A stretch of DNA of 19,941 nt, taken from contig DASYAN010000023.1 of NCBI GenBank assembly GCA_036501345.1, positions 1 to 19,941 of the forward strand, given 5' to 3'. This DNA is from DASYAN01 sp036501345 (GTDB lineage: Bacteria > Chloroflexota > Ktedonobacteria > Ktedonobacterales > Ktedonobacteraceae). Shown in pieces: positions 13,416-19,941 of the stretch. Numbering within the stretch: position 1 is the first letter of the stretch; the number at the start of each line of letters is the position of its first letter. The notes beneath the pieces were generated by a model. It saw nothing but the letters and a program-made list of their open reading frames with translations, did not search any database and had not been told where the DNA came from. A program made the position numbers and the translations under genes.

Positions 13416-13478
13416 ATGCACAAAGGCTCCCGGCAGGAAGTGTTTGGGGAATACACCCTGCCGGAGGCCTTTGTGCAT
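13416..13478 (+). terminator. Long near-perfect hairpin between convergent HEPN and sigma-factor genes
   Basis: ATGCACAAAGGC (13416-13427) pairs perfectly with GCCTTTGTGCAT (13467-13478); after a 2-base mismatch CCGGCAGG pairs with CCTGCCGG, and an inner GTGT/ACAC can also pair. Stem about 22 bp with 20 matches. The plus-strand flank ATTATTT is only weakly U-rich, and the minus-strand flank is not. Its place between convergent genes fits a shared bidirectional terminator; a REP-like repeat is the alternative. Confidence 0.55.
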
Positions 13479-13496
13479 ATTATTTGAGAGCGCAAT

Positions 13497-14705
13497 TTAG
13501 CTACGTAAGCGTTCGAGTACAGGGGGCTGACGCAGTTTGGCTAGAGCGCCTGCCTCAATTTGACGCACTCGTTCGCGAGTAATGCCCAGTTCTCGGCCGA
13601 CCTGCTCAAGTGGGTGGGCCTGTCCATTGCCCAGTCCAAAGCGGAGTTGCAGGACAAGCTGCTCACGTGGAGTAAGAACCGATTCTAGAACGCGTTGTAC
13701 TTCGTCTTTGAGCGTTTGTGTCGTAGCGAGATCTTCCGGTGAAGCCGATTCGGTATCGGCGAGAACATCACCTAACTCTTGCTCCTCATCTTCACCCACT
13801 GGCAATTCCAGCGAGACTGGTGCGCCCGGAGCGGACTGCAGCTCGACCATACGTATAGGGTCCAAGCCGGTGGCCTCTGCCAACTCTAACTCGGTTGGCT
13901 CACGTCCTAACTCCTGTAATAGGCGTTGGCGCTCACGGCGAATGCGATTAAGGGCAGTATTGACATAAACGGGGAGGCGAATGGTGCGACCTTTATCGGC
14001 AACTGCGCGACTGATAGCCTGACGAATCCACCAAGTTGCATGGGTGGAAAACCGATGGCCACGTCGCCAATCGTAGCGCTGGACGGCGCGAATCAAGCCA
14101 ATATTTCCTTCCTGGATCAAGTCTAGCAAGGTGAGTCCACGACCAACATAGCGTTTGGCAATACTGACTACTAGGCGAAGATTTGCGAGAATAAATTGTT
14201 TCATCGCCTCGCGATCTCCGGCTTCTATGTTTTGGGCCAGCTCAATTTCGCGGTCGTGCGTAATCATCGGCACCCGTCCGATTTCGCGCAGGTAGGTCAT
14301 TACCGCGTCTGACTCGCCAGCGTCAGCAGGATTGATGGTGTTCTCATCTTGGTCTTCTGAGCGACGACGACGCATAGCCGCGCGACGAGTCTGATGTTCT
14401 TCGGCTGCTGCTATTGCTGGCAACTGGAGAAGCGCATCAACTTCTAGCTCAGAAGTGGGTACAGGACTAAGATCTTCGTGTATATCGCTAATCTCTTCCA
14501 TCTCAAGCGGCCCCGAGCTTAGATCCCCCAAATCTTCCTCCAACTCTTGCTCATCTTTAGCCGGGCCCCTCTCATCCTCTGGCGTATAATCAGTATCCTT
14601 CGAAAGCAACTGTTCAACAAAGTCGAACGGCTTCTCTGGATCGGGATCTTTCATTGTATTTAATGTAAGCGTTGTTCCCATCATGGCACGCTTTGTGTCT
14701 ATCAT
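13497..14705 (-). CDS. rpoD: RNA polymerase sigma-70 factor, primary or group 2
   Basis: A 402-residue sigma factor. An acidic, poorly conserved N-terminus (1-128) precedes region 1.2 (SDAVMTYLREIGRVPMIT, 132-149), region 2 (about 170-243: FILANLRLVVSIAKRYVGRG, LLDLIQEGNIGLIRAVQRYD, FSTHATWWIRQAISRAVAD), region 3 (about 250-325) and region 4 (335-400: LTPREQLVLQLRFGLG, ERVRQIEAGALAKLRQP helix-turn-helix). The -10-reading helix WWIRQAISRA is of primary type, with Ser where the E. coli factor has Thr. It directs core polymerase to promoters. Whether it is the principal sigma or a close group 2 paralogue cannot be decided here. ATG 14705 is well supported by GGAGG 7 bases upstream. It converges on the HEPN gene. 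Confidence 0.93.
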   Translation of the reverse strand: MIDTKRAMMGTTLTLNTMKDPDPEKPFDFVEQLLSKDTDYTPEDERGPAKDEQELEEDLGDLSSGPLEMEEISDIHEDLSPVPTSELEVDALLQLPAIAAAEEHQTRRAAMRRRRSEDQDENTINPADAGESDAVMTYLREIGRVPMITHDREIELAQNIEAGDREAMKQFILANLRLVVSIAKRYVGRGLTLLDLIQEGNIGLIRAVQRYDWRRGHRFSTHATWWIRQAISRAVADKGRTIRLPVYVNTALNRIRRERQRLLQELGREPTELELAEATGLDPIRMVELQSAPGAPVSLELPVGEDEEQELGDVLADTESASPEDLATTQTLKDEVQRVLESVLTPREQLVLQLRFGLGNGQAHPLEQVGRELGITRERVRQIEAGALAKLRQPPVLERLRS

Positions 14706-15131
14706 TGTGCGCCCTCCAGGAAAAGTAGTATATCCTAAGCAGCAAGATATCTGTTCATCAGTATGGTCCTACACTCAGGGAAATTGGGCCTCCATCAGAC
14801 CTTTCTGTCCGAGCGCCGAGTAAGAGGAATTCAATGACATGTATCCTGTCTCTTCTAGAAAGTAACATTATCAAGTTGGAAATTATTCCTACTCCAATTA
14901 TAACGCATGTCCTCCTTTCATTCTAGTCCCTGAGGGCCGGATTCTCTAGAGATTCTTTGGTAATTCGGTAAGTCAGATGTAAACAGCCTTTCCCTTTATA
15001 CGTTTTAATAGGACCTGAGGTGGCAGGATATCTAGCTTTTTTACGACTATCTTATTGATTTCATTTTAACAGAAGTTTGCACGCTCTCATAGGAGAAAAG
15101 AGGGACAGTTTTAAATTTTGCTAGAATCCGC
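14706..15131. other. Long AT-rich intergenic region between sigma factor and dut
   Basis: About 425 bases with no supported gene. A minus-strand TATAAT (14897-14902) could belong to a sigma-gene promoter, but no good -35 element lies 16-18 bases from it. A 10-bp palindrome TCTCTAGAGA occurs near 14944-14953. A run of six T near 15038-15043 is not preceded by a convincing stem. The sigma gene leader appears long, which would leave room for regulation, but nothing specific is visible. Confidence 0.4.
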
Positions 15132-15160
15132 TTGACGTATGAGCACCTATTCTCTACAAT
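15132..15160 (+). promoter_or_regulatory. Strong sigma-70 promoter of dut
   Basis: TTGACG (15132-15137), exactly 17 bases, TACAAT (15155-15160). Each hexamer matches five of six consensus bases. Predicted initiation at about 15167-15171 coincides with the dut ATG at 15171. Confidence 0.75.
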
Positions 15161-15170
15161 AGGGCGTATA

Positions 15171-15620
15171 ATGAATGATTCTACTGACACTTTGAGCGTC
15201 AATATTAAAAGAGTCGATACAGTTTTGCCACTGCCGGCATATGCTACAGCGGGATCGGTGGGTTTCGACCTGATTTGTCGTGTGGATACTGAGGTTGCGC
15301 CCGGCAGATTGGCACGCATTCCTGGCAATGTCATCGTAGAGACGCCTCCAGGATATATGTTACTCCTGACAATGCGAAGTAGCACGGCTAAGCGTAAGGG
15401 ATTGTTGATACCAAACGGTGTGGGAGTTATTGATCAGGACTATTGCGGTGAAGGAGATGAACTGATGGTCTCAGTCTATAATTTTCGTGACGAAGTAGTT
15501 ACTGTATTGCGTGGTGAACGTATCGCTCAAGGGATATTTGTTCCAATCGCACGTGTCACATGGAATGAAGTGGAACAAGTGGGCTATGGGCGTGGAGGGT
15601 TTGGAAGTACAGGGGTATAG
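15171..15620 (+). CDS. dut: Deoxyuridine 5'-triphosphate nucleotidohydrolase (dUTPase)
   Basis: A 149-residue trimeric-type dUTPase, which cleaves dUTP to dUMP and pyrophosphate, keeping uracil out of DNA and supplying dTMP synthesis. The five motifs are present: AGSVGFDL (27-34), MRSSTAKRKGL (68-78), GVIDQDYCGE (85-94; D88 catalytic, Y91 ribose-excluding), GERIAQGIF (115-123) and GRGGFGSTGV (140-149). Small departures: S-V in motif 1 where A/S-D is common, and Cys in motif 3 where Arg or Gln is common. Length matches E. coli Dut (about 151). The start is ATG 15171; a longer TTG frame from 15132 begins inside the -35 element and cannot be in the transcript. No Shine-Dalgarno precedes the ATG, in line with leaderless translation. 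It is followed 2 bases later by a J-domain gene. Confidence 0.92.
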   Translation: MNDSTDTLSVNIKRVDTVLPLPAYATAGSVGFDLICRVDTEVAPGRLARIPGNVIVETPPGYMLLLTMRSSTAKRKGLLIPNGVGVIDQDYCGEGDELMVSVYNFRDEVVTVLRGERIAQGIFVPIARVTWNEVEQVGYGRGGFGSTGV

Positions 15621-15622
15621 CT

Positions 15623-15967
15623 ATGCAGTTGCCAGATTATTATGCCGTTCTCGAGATTCCGACAAATGCTTCTCTTGAGCAGATCAAGCAATCTTACCGC
15701 CGTCTTGCACGACTCTATCATCCTGACATCAATAAAGGCAGCGAGAATATCCGTATCAAGCAACTCAACGAAGCCTATACGGTGCTGAGTGATCCTATGA
15801 AACGTACTGCCTATGATATCGAGCGCCTGGAAAACTTGCGACACATTATTATGCTCGAGGCGATCCGGCTCCAGCAGAAAAAGGCCAGACAAGAACAGAA
15901 AATGACTTGGCGTCAGGGTATGATCGGTTTTGTACGTGAATTAAAAAAAGGTATGCAGGATGAATAA
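15623..15967 (+). CDS. J-domain (DnaJ-like) protein
   Basis: 114 residues. The N-terminal 65 form a J-domain: DYYAVLEI, ASLEQIKQSYRRLARLYHPD with the essential HPD at 33-35, QLNEAYTVLSDPMKRTAYD. J-domains stimulate the ATPase of DnaK-type Hsp70. There is no Gly/Phe linker, zinc centre or substrate-binding domain, so it is not DnaJ itself but a class C co-chaperone. The tail (about 70-114) is rich in Arg, Lys and Gln and predicted helical. ATG follows the dut stop by 2 bases and has AGGGG upstream, so it is co-transcribed with dut. The client is unknown. Confidence 0.88.
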   Translation: MQLPDYYAVLEIPTNASLEQIKQSYRRLARLYHPDINKGSENIRIKQLNEAYTVLSDPMKRTAYDIERLENLRHIIMLEAIRLQQKKARQEQKMTWRQGMIGFVRELKKGMQDE

Positions 15968-15980
15968 ATATTCTCTCTGC

Positions 15981-16091
15981 CTATTTCCCCTCTTCTTCGC
16001 GGCGTGCTTGTAAAAATCCAAGAAGCAGTGAACCTAGCAGGACGCCGACTAGGATTATCTCCATTGTGCTAAAAGTCTTTTTCTTCTCCAT
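15981..16091 (-). CDS. 36-residue single-span membrane miniprotein
   Basis: ATG at 16091 to TAG at 15981. AAGGAG (16098-16103) stands 6 bases before the ATG, a near-ideal ribosome site. The protein has a basic start (MEKKKTFSTM), one hydrophobic helix (EIILVGVLLGSLLLGFLQA) and a charged end (RREEEGK), so N-in single-span topology with a charged C-terminal stub is expected. It starts 15 bases after the stop of the upstream GT39-like glycosyltransferase, in the same orientation, and is probably co-transcribed with it. No homologue is recognised. It could be an accessory subunit of that enzyme; this is inference. It converges on the J-domain gene. Confidence 0.65.
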   Translation of the reverse strand: MEKKKTFSTMEIILVGVLLGSLLLGFLQARREEEGK

Positions 16092-16106
16092 GAGTTTCTC
16101 CTTATC

Positions 16107-17789
16107 TTAGCTCTTTACCCATAACTCTTTGTTGGTGTCATAATGATGGGCAAGGTGAAAGTGTTGTTGTACCCAATTGTAGAATGATGGCCGCATTAAG
16201 TCAAGGCGATCTTGATAAAAAAGGATGGCCCGAACTTGTGGTTGCGAAGCTGCCTCGATTAATTGTTGTGTTGTCACATAGCCCGTGAAGATGCGCACGT
16301 TTGAGGTATCAACCAGACTAGCAGGTGTGTTGCGATCCGCTAGCGCTGCAATAAACTGGGCATCCGTAATCACTAGCTGACCTTGCTTGGTGGCATGCTG
16401 CAAGTCCTGTGCGGCATGCATGTTGGATTGTGTAACCTGTGAATGAGTATTTACATATGAAGTATCATAAAAAGATCGTATTGCCTGAAAATTGAATACC
16501 ACTTGGCAAATAACTAGCACCATTGCCAGCGCCATCATGGGACTGACTAGTGAATCAACTGGCTTGAACGTGGCCTTTAGGAAAGCCATCTTTTTGCTTG
16601 CAAAAGCTGTTTTCAATGGCCGCAAGCGGAGTAAGTGACCCATTAGCACCCCAAAGCGTTTACCAGCAGGAGTAATAGGAGCACAACCCATCACACTTAA
16701 AGCGATCAGTGGAGGAATAACAGCTACCATATGATGACTGAGAAGAGGAACTTGTTGCCAAAATACGTAAATCGTTGTTACTAACCACGCTAAAAGTGGT
16801 ATGACACGCCAATTGCGTTGTGTGAGTGCCGCTATAGTGCCGTAAAGGGCACTGGCACCAAGAAGAGAGATGAGGGCATTTTTTATCAGTGTTCCATTTT
16901 GCTGAGGATCTAGATTATACAAATTTGCCTTAGAGCTGGAATTGAGGAGTTCTGTCTTGGCATCAGTATGGAAGGACACCATCGTATTCCAGAGCTGTGG
17001 TAATGCATGTATGAATGGCAAGAGTAGCAAGACGGTGGCTAGGACGAAGGTTATGCATCCGAGTAGGAGTGGGCCTATGGAAACAAAGAGTTTTATCGAA
17101 ATTTGCTGTTTCACCTTCCAGAAATGTGCAAGTATCAGCAGGCCGATAGGTACTAAGGCGGGGACCACAAGAAGTTTGGTGAGCATACTAAGTGCAAGCG
17201 TGATTGCGACTAGCATTGCCAAGCAATATCCCACCATACCATCGGGCCTTTCCCACCAGAGATAGGCTAGCCCTACCGCTAGTAGTGTCAGAGCTGTCGA
17301 TGGGGCATCCGCCTGTAATGTTTGGGACTCAGCAAGGTAGAGTGGATTAATAACCAGTAGCAGCAATGCAATGAGCATGCCTAACCGCCCGGCTAAAGCT
17401 TTGCCCAGAACCAGAGCTCCTACAAAACCAAATAATGAGATGATGGCAATACCCAGTCTAGCAGACCAGAGGGTTTGACCAAGAAGAGCATAGAAGGGAT
17501 AAATAGAGAGCAGGAAAAATGGGGGTTGGGAGTAGAAAATTTGCTGATAGAGCGAAGCCCCTGTACTCATTGAGCGTAATGATTGCCAGTAGACTCCTTC
17601 ATCGTAGGAATCCCGATCAAAAGGAACATCTAGCAAATGCCAGCGCATCCAGATACCGACGGTGAAAAGAGCTAGCACAATTATCCATGTTAGCAAGCTT
17701 AGCCAGCCTTGCTTAGAGAGAGAACTTCTGGTGAGCAAGCTGGGATAACCAATACTAGTAGGTTTGTGCAATAGAGTATTTGATGTCAT
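16107..17789 (-). CDS. Polytopic glycosyltransferase, GT39/ArnT-like (PMT_2)
   Basis: 560 residues from ATG 17789, with about ten membrane helices and a mostly extracytoplasmic C-terminal region (about 430-560). The first periplasmic loop carries the family's acidic pair in DRDSYDEGVYW (D63, E64) followed by YSQPPFFLLSIYPFYALLG, typical of GT-C enzymes such as ArnT, PMT and PF13231 proteins. These transfer a sugar from a polyprenyl-phosphate donor to lipid, protein or glycan acceptors. Here neither donor nor acceptor is evident. A longer frame from TTG 17810 adds 7 residues; the ATG is preferred although its AGAG-type ribosome site is weak. A promoter candidate is at 17932-17960. The miniprotein at 15981-16091 follows directly. 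Confidence 0.85.
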   Translation of the reverse strand: MTSNTLLHKPTSIGYPSLLTRSSLSKQGWLSLLTWIIVLALFTVGIWMRWHLLDVPFDRDSYDEGVYWQSLRSMSTGASLYQQIFYSQPPFFLLSIYPFYALLGQTLWSARLGIAIISLFGFVGALVLGKALAGRLGMLIALLLLVINPLYLAESQTLQADAPSTALTLLAVGLAYLWWERPDGMVGYCLAMLVAITLALSMLTKLLVVPALVPIGLLILAHFWKVKQQISIKLFVSIGPLLLGCITFVLATVLLLLPFIHALPQLWNTMVSFHTDAKTELLNSSSKANLYNLDPQQNGTLIKNALISLLGASALYGTIAALTQRNWRVIPLLAWLVTTIYVFWQQVPLLSHHMVAVIPPLIALSVMGCAPITPAGKRFGVLMGHLLRLRPLKTAFASKKMAFLKATFKPVDSLVSPMMALAMVLVICQVVFNFQAIRSFYDTSYVNTHSQVTQSNMHAAQDLQHATKQGQLVITDAQFIAALADRNTPASLVDTSNVRIFTGYVTTQQLIEAASQPQVRAILFYQDRLDLMRPSFYNWVQQHFHLAHHYDTNKELWVKS

Positions 17790-17931
17790 AAACTTTACTT
17801 CTCTTTGCAATCTATTAGACTAGGCGTAGCTAAAGATCTTTTAGGAATGTGCCTCTGCATTAAGTATAGCAGTGGAATGCTAGATCTGCAGAGCTATGCT
17901 AGAATGTGGATGGCACCTACACACCCACGAT

Positions 17932-17960
17932 ACAATAGCAGAACAGCTTGTATAATTCAA
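17932..17960 (-). promoter_or_regulatory. Sigma-70-type promoter candidate for the GT39-like gene
   Basis: On the minus strand, TTGAAT (17955-17960), 17 bases, TATTGT (17932-17937). It predicts a leader of about 135 bases. Confidence 0.4.
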
Positions 17961-18053
17961 GGTTTCTCTATTCTTTCCTAGGATGACAAAGCTGCCTTGA
18001 GGTAAGGTTAGAGAAGGCGATTTTCAAGTAAAGCAAATCCTGGGAAGGGTTGT

Positions 18054-18090
18054 ACATCACCACGAGAATCAATTATTATCATGGTGATGT
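18054..18090 (-). terminator. Hairpin just downstream of the GlsB-like gene
   Basis: ACATCACCA (18054-18062) pairs perfectly with TGGTGATGT (18082-18090) across a 19-base loop. It starts 13 bases after the gene's stop. On the minus strand the following bases are not U-rich, while on the plus strand GCATTTTT follows, so termination efficiency for the gene is doubtful. Confidence 0.4.
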
Positions 18091-18103
18091 GCATTTTTAA
18101 CTA

Positions 18104-18409
18104 CTAAATTCTTCTACTACCGTTACCATGGCCCATAGCGTGCATAATCGCAATCAGGATACAGGCACCGATGATTGATACAATGATACTGCCGATGAAC
18201 CCAAAATTAGCATTGGGAATGAGAAGATTGGTAAGCAAACCACCGATGAAGGCTCCAATGAGACCAACAATGATATCACCGACAACTCCATAGCTACTAC
18301 TACGCATAATCCTGCTGGCTATGAAGCCAGCAATCAAACCAATAATGAGCCAGATTACAAGGCCATCGGGTCGAAACGCTGCAGCAAAAACGAATGCTAT
18401 AACTGGCAT
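18104..18409 (-). CDS. GlsB/YeaQ/YmgE-family small membrane protein
   Basis: 101 residues from ATG 18409. Three hydrophobic segments (about 15-34, 42-63, 68-90) with the glycine-zipper pattern of the 'transglycosylase-associated' family: LIAGFIASRIM, GDIIVGLIGAFIGGLL, FGFIGSIIVSIIGACILI. Despite the family name no enzymatic activity is established; members are often stress-induced membrane proteins. The N-terminus is about 15 residues longer than the usual 80-85. GAGAGG lies 7 bases before ATG 18409, whereas ATG 18424 has none, so the shorter start is chosen. A 6-bp dyad AGACCA-N7-TGGTCT at 18455-18473 lies in its leader and could be an operator. Confidence 0.85.
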   Translation of the reverse strand: MPVIAFVFAAAFRPDGLVIWLIIGLIAGFIASRIMRSSSYGVVGDIIVGLIGAFIGGLLTNLLIPNANFGFIGSIIVSIIGACILIAIMHAMGHGNGSRRI

Positions 18410-18454
18410 ACTTCTACCTCTCATGCTAGCGTATTGCTATCCATATGACACGTA

Positions 18455-18473
18455 AGACCAGATATGATGGTCT
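18455..18473. promoter_or_regulatory. Dyad upstream of the GlsB-like gene
   Basis: AGACCA-GATATGA-TGGTCT, a perfect 6-bp inverted repeat 46 bases before the chosen start codon. Possible operator or leader hairpin; chance occurrence cannot be excluded. Confidence 0.3.
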
Positions 18474-18557
18474 CGCCATTGGATATTTCTAGCACGATTG
18501 AATTGGTGGAGAGGTTGCATATGAAAATTTGTTGAGAAAGGGAAGAGATTAAAGAAT

Positions 18558-18593
18558 CTGGAAGGCTTCCTGAGTGACCAGGAAGCCTTCCAG
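18558..18593 (-). terminator. Terminator of the FtsH-like gene
   Basis: A perfect 15-bp inverted repeat, CTGGAAGGCTTCCTG and CAGGAAGCCTTCCAG, with a 6-base loop, 36 bases after the stop. On the minus strand it is followed by the U-rich ATTCTTTAATCTCTT. This is the strongest terminator in the window. Confidence 0.8.
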
Positions 18594-18629
18594 TTACTAT
18601 GAGTTTTTCTAGGCAGCCTAGCTTTTGGC

Positions 18630-19941
18630 TTACTGTCCCTGGACATCGTCCTCGCTGAAGGGGTTGATCTTACCAAGTCCTGTAGTTGGTGGTTGGTCCA
18701 TATTCAATGGTGCATTGCTCCGTGGACTAGGCAAAGAGGGCGTCCCGTTGGTATGGCCATTTGCTCTAGACTCGCTGTATCCGTTGTTGCCATTGCTGCT
18801 TGTTTCCAGCAGTGGTGTGAATTCGCTGAGAACGGTCTGTACAGCCTTGCGTGCATCGGCTGCATCAATCAGCTCCTTGATCTCCTCTGCAATCAGTTCA
18901 TCACGCTCAATCAGGGCCTCAGCGACAGCGATAACAGCTTCTCTGTGGTCCATGAAAAGTTGCTTGACGGCTTTAAGCTGCGATTGGAGTAGTGCTTCTA
19001 CCCGTTTTTCCATATCGGGCACGCTCCGTGGATTTGCTCCCATGAGCCCGTCAGAAAAACCTAGGTAGGATATAATTGTGCCATCCATGCCAAATGCGCC
19101 TATGTAAAGTGTGGCCAACTGCGTCGCTGTGGCGAAGTCTCCAGTGACGCCGCTCAGTTGTGTATTAAGGAAGAGTTCTTCAGCAGCGCGAGATCCCAAG
19201 TTTACCTGGATCTGAGCGAGAATATCTTCTCTATTTCGCGTAATGACAGTCTCTTTCGGTCGTGGATGTGCAAATGCCGCAGCACCGCTTACGTCTCCGT
19301 GCACGTGTAATGTGACAAATGCAGGATAATAGCGGTCCAGCAGGTAATAAGATGCGACTGTATGTCCCGTTTCATGGTAAGCCAAGCGACGACGTTCGAT
19401 GGGTGTCAGTTCACTTAACTGGCGCAGGCCGTATTCGTGCACATCCTGTGCCTCGACAAGGTCTAGGTAAGTGATCGTGTCACGATTATCGAAGTGCGCA
19501 AGAATTACTGCTTCATTGACTACGTGCTTGATGGCAACTGGTGTATAGTTAACCATGCGAGCAGATAACGCAGAAAGCGAGATGTTCGGTGCATGTTGTA
19601 CCTTGTTCAGATAGAATTCGATTACTTCTGGACGGTACTTATCTGTTGGTGGAGCAACGTGGACGCTGCGATCGAAGCGGCCTGGACGTAGCAGTGCTGG
19701 ATCAAGAGAATCGGGAACATTGGTTGCTCCAACTGTCAGAACGGGCTCACTCTGTGCTCGACTATGATAGAGGCCGAGCATACGTAAAATTTTCTTAAAC
19801 CAACCTGTTTCGAGGTTAGGGGGGTCCATTTCCATAAGCAGTTGGTTGAGACCACCTGTTCCGCCCATACCGCCGAAGATACCACCTCCCATGCCCATGG
19901 TTCCTCCGCCTCGGGAGGTACGTGACATGCCGATAGCATCG
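18630..19941 (-). CDS. ftsH: Partial FtsH-like AAA+ zinc metalloprotease (N-terminus outside the window)
   Basis: The frame is open to the window edge; the codons before M19926-19928 read D-A-I-G, the end of the Walker B DEIDAIG block, so this Met is internal. Numbering from it: Gly/Met-rich loop (7-26), LNQLLMEMD, second region of homology VGATNVPDSLDPALLRPGRFDR (66-87) with Arg fingers R81 and R84, AAA lid, then the protease domain with HETGH (185-189) and a likely third zinc ligand D264 in GVTGDFATAT. FtsH is a membrane-bound hexamer that degrades short-lived and misassembled proteins. Two things are odd: the Gly-rich loop after Walker B and about 20 extra residues between EMD and VGATN (PPNLETGWFKKILRMLGLYH region). 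The C-terminal tail (about 378-432) is Asn/Ser/Pro-rich. The active sites look intact, so this is a divergent but probably active FtsH paralogue. Confidence 0.9.
   Translation of the reverse strand, partial: DAIGMSRTSRGGGTMGMGGGIFGGMGGTGGLNQLLMEMDPPNLETGWFKKILRMLGLYHSRAQSEPVLTVGATNVPDSLDPALLRPGRFDRSVHVAPPTDKYRPEVIEFYLNKVQHAPNISLSALSARMVNYTPVAIKHVVNEAVILAHFDNRDTITYLDLVEAQDVHEYGLRQLSELTPIERRRLAYHETGHTVASYYLLDRYYPAFVTLHVHGDVSGAAAFAHPRPKETVITRNREDILAQIQVNLGSRAAEELFLNTQLSGVTGDFATATQLATLYIGAFGMDGTIISYLGFSDGLMGANPRSVPDMEKRVEALLQSQLKAVKQLFMDHREAVIAVAEALIERDELIAEEIKELIDAADARKAVQTVLSEFTPLLETSSNGNNGYSESRANGHTNGTPSLPSPRSNAPLNMDQPPTTGLGKINPFSEDDVQGQ

Larger units (their letters stand above)
17790..18103 (-). 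promoter_or_regulatory. Intergenic region upstream of the GT39-like gene
   Basis: 314 bases without a supported gene. It contains a minus-strand promoter candidate at 17932-17960 and a hairpin at 18054-18090 next to the GlsB-like stop codon. Nothing else is clear. Confidence 0.4.

Noticed and set aside
14855..14906. Minus-strand 17-codon peptide after AAAGGAGG at about 14909-14916
   Set aside because: The ribosome site is only 2 bases from the ATG and the peptide has no features; likely chance.
15132..15170. A longer dut start at TTG 15132
   Set aside because: The codon is the -35 hexamer of a strong promoter, so it would not be transcribed from it; dUTPase homology begins after ATG 15171.
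1..19941. CRISPR arrays, tRNA or rRNA genes, riboswitches, phage genes
   Set aside because: No regularly spaced repeats, cloverleaf-like conserved arms, rRNA stretches or structural phage proteins were found on either strand.

Overview
The window looks like chromosomal core sequence from a Chloroflexota bacterium, most likely Ktedonobacteria-like. This is inference. It rests on a small double zinc-ribbon protein of a type common in Chloroflexota (C-x2-C-x17-C-x2-C second ribbon), tandem long RelA/SpoT proteins, a LipM-type octanoyltransferase, a primary-type sigma factor, a divergent FtsH, and balanced base composition with strong GGAGG ribosome sites. No rRNA, tRNA, CRISPR array or full-length insertion sequence was seen.

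Layout. Positions 1-3676 (minus strand): tgt (preQ1 tRNA modification), lipM (lipoate synthesis), a GlcG/HbpS-like protein with a proline-rich tail, and a truncated two-helix membrane protein of unknown role. 4053-5486 (plus): a GT87-like polytopic glycosyltransferase. 5787-6092: a zinc-ribbon protein started by TTG behind a perfect Shine-Dalgarno, closed by a terminator. 6497-11658: two tandem long RelA/SpoT homologues. 11722-13413: a HEPN/MNT toxin-antitoxin block with two modules. 13497-14705 (minus): a sigma-70 factor. 15171-15967 (plus): dut and a J-domain protein. 15981-17789 (minus): a GT39/ArnT-like glycosyltransferase followed by a 36-residue membrane miniprotein too short for most gene callers. 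18104-18409 (minus): a GlsB/YeaQ-type membrane protein. 18630-19941 (minus): the C-terminal part of an FtsH-like AAA metalloprotease, closed by a 15-bp perfect-stem terminator.

Most interesting points. (1) The two Rel paralogues have decayed in complementary ways. The first keeps every recognisable ppGpp-hydrolase residue but has Trp in place of the first Arg of the ATP-binding G-R-x-K-H motif and Cys in place of the Arg of RxKD. The second keeps both synthetase motifs but has lost the His, HD, ED, Asp and Asn residues of the hydrolase. This reads as a hydrolase/synthetase pair, analogous to SpoT/RelA of gammaproteobacteria, formed by local duplication. (2) In the second HEPN/MNT module the HEPN (toxin-type) gene is interrupted by a 91-bp MITE-like element with imperfect terminal inverted repeats and an 8-bp target duplication (AGCGTTCC). 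Removing 99 bp restores an uninterrupted 140-codon gene with an RX4HXY motif. (3) The MNT gene of the first module is fused to an N-terminal DUF433 domain. (4) dut has a textbook promoter placed so that its transcript should be leaderless or nearly so.

How the genes may work together: most are housekeeping genes in independent short transcription units. The rel pair and the TA block are neighbours in one orientation, but a separate TTGACA-type promoter before the TA block argues against simple co-transcription.
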